From NCBI GenBank assembly GCA_006227085.1, contig SBFY01000185.1, forward strand, positions 1-24,311: DNA of 24,311 nucleotides, read 5' to 3'. The notes below the pieces were generated by a model. That model was not told the origin of the DNA, ran no database searches, and was given only the letters and a program-made list of their open reading frames with translations. How positions within the stretch are numbered: position 1 is the stretch's first letter; the number at the start of each line of letters is the position of its first letter. This stretch comes from Gammaproteobacteria bacterium (GTDB lineage: Bacteria; Pseudomonadota; Gammaproteobacteria; Pseudomonadales; M0112). This document shows, piece by piece, positions 22,775 to 24,311 of this stretch. Made by a program: the position numbers and the translations under genes.

Positions 22775-23797
22775 ATGATCAAAGCGCAGCCTGTATTCGA
22801 GAGGCATTTTGATTTCGAGTTCACGAATCGTTGCAATGCAACGTGTTCATTTTGCCCGCGCGACACCATGCCGAAAATGGGCATGATGACAAAAGAGGTG
22901 TTTCTCAAAACCCTGGATCGTTGCCGGGAATTGCCACTTGGCCAGGAACCAATCCTGAAAGCCTGTGGGACCGGTGAGCCGCTGATCAATCCCCAAGCTG
23001 TGGATTTTATTGAACATGCCTGCGGCGAAGGGTTTGTATTTAACCTGACGACCAATGCTTCGTTGTTAACCGGGGATAAGGCACAAAGATTGTTTGCAGC
23101 AGGACTCAACCAGTTGAATCTCAGCATTAGCGCTACAGGTGAATTGTACCGTGCTATTTACAATCTTGATTTCAATCTTATCGACCGTAATGTCAAGGAT
23201 ATGCTGTCGTTGGACCGGGGTGCATGCAAGGTTCAGGTCACGATTGTGGATTTCGAGGACAACCATGAGAAAGTCCCTGAGATCAGGGATTACTGGAAGC
23301 GTCTCGGTATTAATCGGGTGAGTGTGGTCTCTACCCAGAACCGCGGCGGTCATCTCAAGCAATTTTCACAGCATGCATTCAAGAAGGACTATGAAGAAGA
23401 GGCATGGCAAATCATTCACGAGAACGGGATGTCACATCACTGCTTCAGTCCGTATTTGCATGTATTTATCGGATGGAATGGTAACTATTATCTTTGCTGC
23501 CATGATTGGACAAAGAAATTCCCGGTGGGATCGGTATTTGATTTATCGGTTTCCGAAGTGGATTTGCTGAAAATGAAGCTCACGGAAAGCCGGGAAGGGT
23601 GCAAGCTATGCACGTTTGATATTGTCAACCAGTTGCGGGAAAAGTTGATTGCCGTGAATGACCAAGGAGAGGATCCTTCCGTGCTGGATGATAAAATAGC
23701 TGCTATCAAGCCGTTGCAAACGGCAATGAAAGAAGTGATCGGGGTCATGCAAACCGACGGTGTGCTAAAACTCCCCTCGTCCGTGAAACCAGATTAA
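22775..23797 (+). CDS. Radical SAM/SPASM domain protein, substrate unknown
   Basis: Iron-sulfur enzyme that cleaves S-adenosylmethionine to a radical. From ATG 22775, 340 residues. The CxxxCxxC cluster is Cys20, Cys24, Cys27 (CNATCSFC), followed by the GTGEPLI SAM-binding motif (65-71) and a TIM-barrel-like core. The C-terminal SPASM-like region has Cys223 in HCFSPYLHVF, Cys241/242 in NGNYYLCCHDW, and Cys276 and Cys279 in GCKLC, enough to hold an auxiliary cluster. In-frame ATGs at 22742 and 22763 are alternatives. None has a good ribosome site, and 22775 leaves the usual short lead before the cluster. Base composition is lower in GC than its neighbours, suggesting transfer. No peptide precursor, transporter or sugar gene lies next to it. 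Confidence 0.85.
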   Translation: MIKAQPVFERHFDFEFTNRCNATCSFCPRDTMPKMGMMTKEVFLKTLDRCRELPLGQEPILKACGTGEPLINPQAVDFIEHACGEGFVFNLTTNASLLTGDKAQRLFAAGLNQLNLSISATGELYRAIYNLDFNLIDRNVKDMLSLDRGACKVQVTIVDFEDNHEKVPEIRDYWKRLGINRVSVVSTQNRGGHLKQFSQHAFKKDYEEEAWQIIHENGMSHHCFSPYLHVFIGWNGNYYLCCHDWTKKFPVGSVFDLSVSEVDLLKMKLTESREGCKLCTFDIVNQLREKLIAVNDQGEDPSVLDDKIAAIKPLQTAMKEVIGVMQTDGVLKLPSSVKPD

Positions 23798-23823
23798 TCC
23801 GTTTCGATTACAGGAGATTATTT

Positions 23824-24204
23824 ATGCATCCGGATATTGGCAAATTGATCCTGCGTTTGAGCCTGGGCGGCATGATGTTGCTGCACGGTATCGCCAAATT
23901 GCAACACGGCATGGGCTGGATCGGTAACAGCCTCGCCAGCCACGGCCTGCCGAGCTGGTTTGCCTACGGCGTATTCATCGGCGAATTGCTGGCCCCGGTG
24001 ATGGTGATCATCGGCCTCTACACCCGTGTCGGTGCCGGCCTGATGGTCATCAATATGCTGTTTGCCATTTTCCTGGCGCATTCCGGTGAGATCCTCGCGT
24101 TGGGTAAGTACGGCGGCTGGGCGATTGAATTGCAGGCGTTTTACCTGTTCACCGCGTTGGCGCTGTGCTTCCTCGGTTCCGGCCGCTTTGCCCTCAAGAA
24201 TTAA
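23824..24204 (+). CDS. DoxX family membrane protein
   Basis: Small inner-membrane protein of 126 residues with four hydrophobic helices: about 7-25 (LILRLSLGGMMLLHGIAKL), 45-64 (FAYGVFIGELLAPVMVIIGL), 68-90 (GAGLMVINMLFAIFLAHSGE) and 100-120 (IELQAFYLFTALALCFLGSG). The pattern LRLSLGGMMLLHGIAKL, GELLAPVMVIIGLYTR and ELQAFYLFTALALCFLGSGR is typical of DoxX (PF07681). Family members are often linked to redox or thiosulfate/sulfite oxidation, but no function can be assigned here. A strong ribosome site, AGGAG, sits seven to nine bases before ATG 23824. Base composition returns to the GC-rich norm. Confidence 0.88.
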   Translation: MHPDIGKLILRLSLGGMMLLHGIAKLQHGMGWIGNSLASHGLPSWFAYGVFIGELLAPVMVIIGLYTRVGAGLMVINMLFAIFLAHSGEILALGKYGGWAIELQAFYLFTALALCFLGSGRFALKN

Positions 24205-24213
24205 GGAAGCCTT

Positions 24214-24311
24214 ATGAAACGGTTGCTGATGGCAGTCAGTGTGTTCGGGCTGGTGATGCCCGTGTTGGCCGATGGGCGCTTTACCCGTGCACTGCCGGTA
24301 CCCGACAGTAC
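24214..24311 (+). CDS. Start of a secreted protein, truncated by the window edge
   Basis: The first 32 codons of an open frame, starting at ATG 24214 with AAGGA seven bases upstream, ten bases after the DoxX stop. The N-terminus MKRLLMAVSVFGLVMPVLA followed by DG is a good Sec signal peptide with an Ala cleavage site. The mature part begins DGRFTRALPVPDS. Too little is present to name a family. The close spacing suggests an operon with the DoxX gene. Confidence 0.7.
   Translation, partial: MKRLLMAVSVFGLVMPVLADGRFTRALPVPDS

Overview
This window is a chromosomal core-gene segment of a gammaproteobacterium. The order rpoE-rseA-rseB-rseC-lepA-lepB-rnc-era-recO, with nadB divergent from rpoE, is the classic gammaproteobacterial arrangement. 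A DUF4845 gene between lepB and rnc, a BarA/GacS kinase beside cysM-relA-mazG, and an M18 aminopeptidase (ApeB) point to a free-living Pseudomonas-, Xanthomonas- or Nevskia-like lineage rather than an enteric one. I cannot name the genus. Base composition is moderately GC-rich, except for one radical SAM gene near the right end.

Layout. (1) 1-713, minus: 5' part of nadB. (2) 714-3523, plus: a sigma-E envelope-stress operon, rpoE-rseA-rseB-rseC, behind a near-consensus sigma-E promoter. (3) 3524-8987, plus: lepA-lepB-DUF4845-rnc-era-recO, tightly packed (translation, secretion, RNA processing, ribosome assembly, recombination repair). (4) 8998-11637, minus: a BarA/GacS-type tripartite hybrid sensor kinase, convergent with recO. 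(5) 11802-15792, plus: cysM, relA, mazG. (6) 15864-17036, plus: adk, encoding a normal long-form adenylate kinase of about 215 residues fused in frame to about 175 residues of Lys/Ala-rich, histone-H1-like tail. (7) 17097-18934, plus: hemH, then a separate Lys/Ala-rich basic protein. Almost identical TTCG-loop terminators close adk and this second gene. (8) 19032-21854, plus: tsaB-uppP-apeB, overlapping or nearly so. (9) 21856-22644, minus: a crotonase-fold isomerase. (10) 22775 to the end, plus: an AT-richer radical SAM/SPASM gene, a DoxX-family membrane protein and the start of a secreted protein.

How the genes work together. RseA and RseB hold RpoE inactive until envelope stress, and the GGAACTT promoter lets RpoE amplify its own operon. 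RelA turns ATP into AMP while making (p)ppGpp, MazG hydrolyses NTPs, and Adk recycles AMP, so relA-mazG-adk reads as a nucleotide-stress neighbourhood.

The most unusual item is the adenylate kinase with a polycationic tail and its neighbour, a stand-alone histone-like protein. The tail has 70 Lys in 175 residues and no acidic or aromatic residue. It is encoded by short tandem repeats and A6-A7 tracts. The adk leader also begins with a strong nested hairpin. The second item of interest is the orphan radical SAM/SPASM gene of divergent composition. Everything else is recognisable housekeeping. No RNA genes, insertion sequences or CRISPR arrays are visible, and the longest gene-free gap is about 164 bases.
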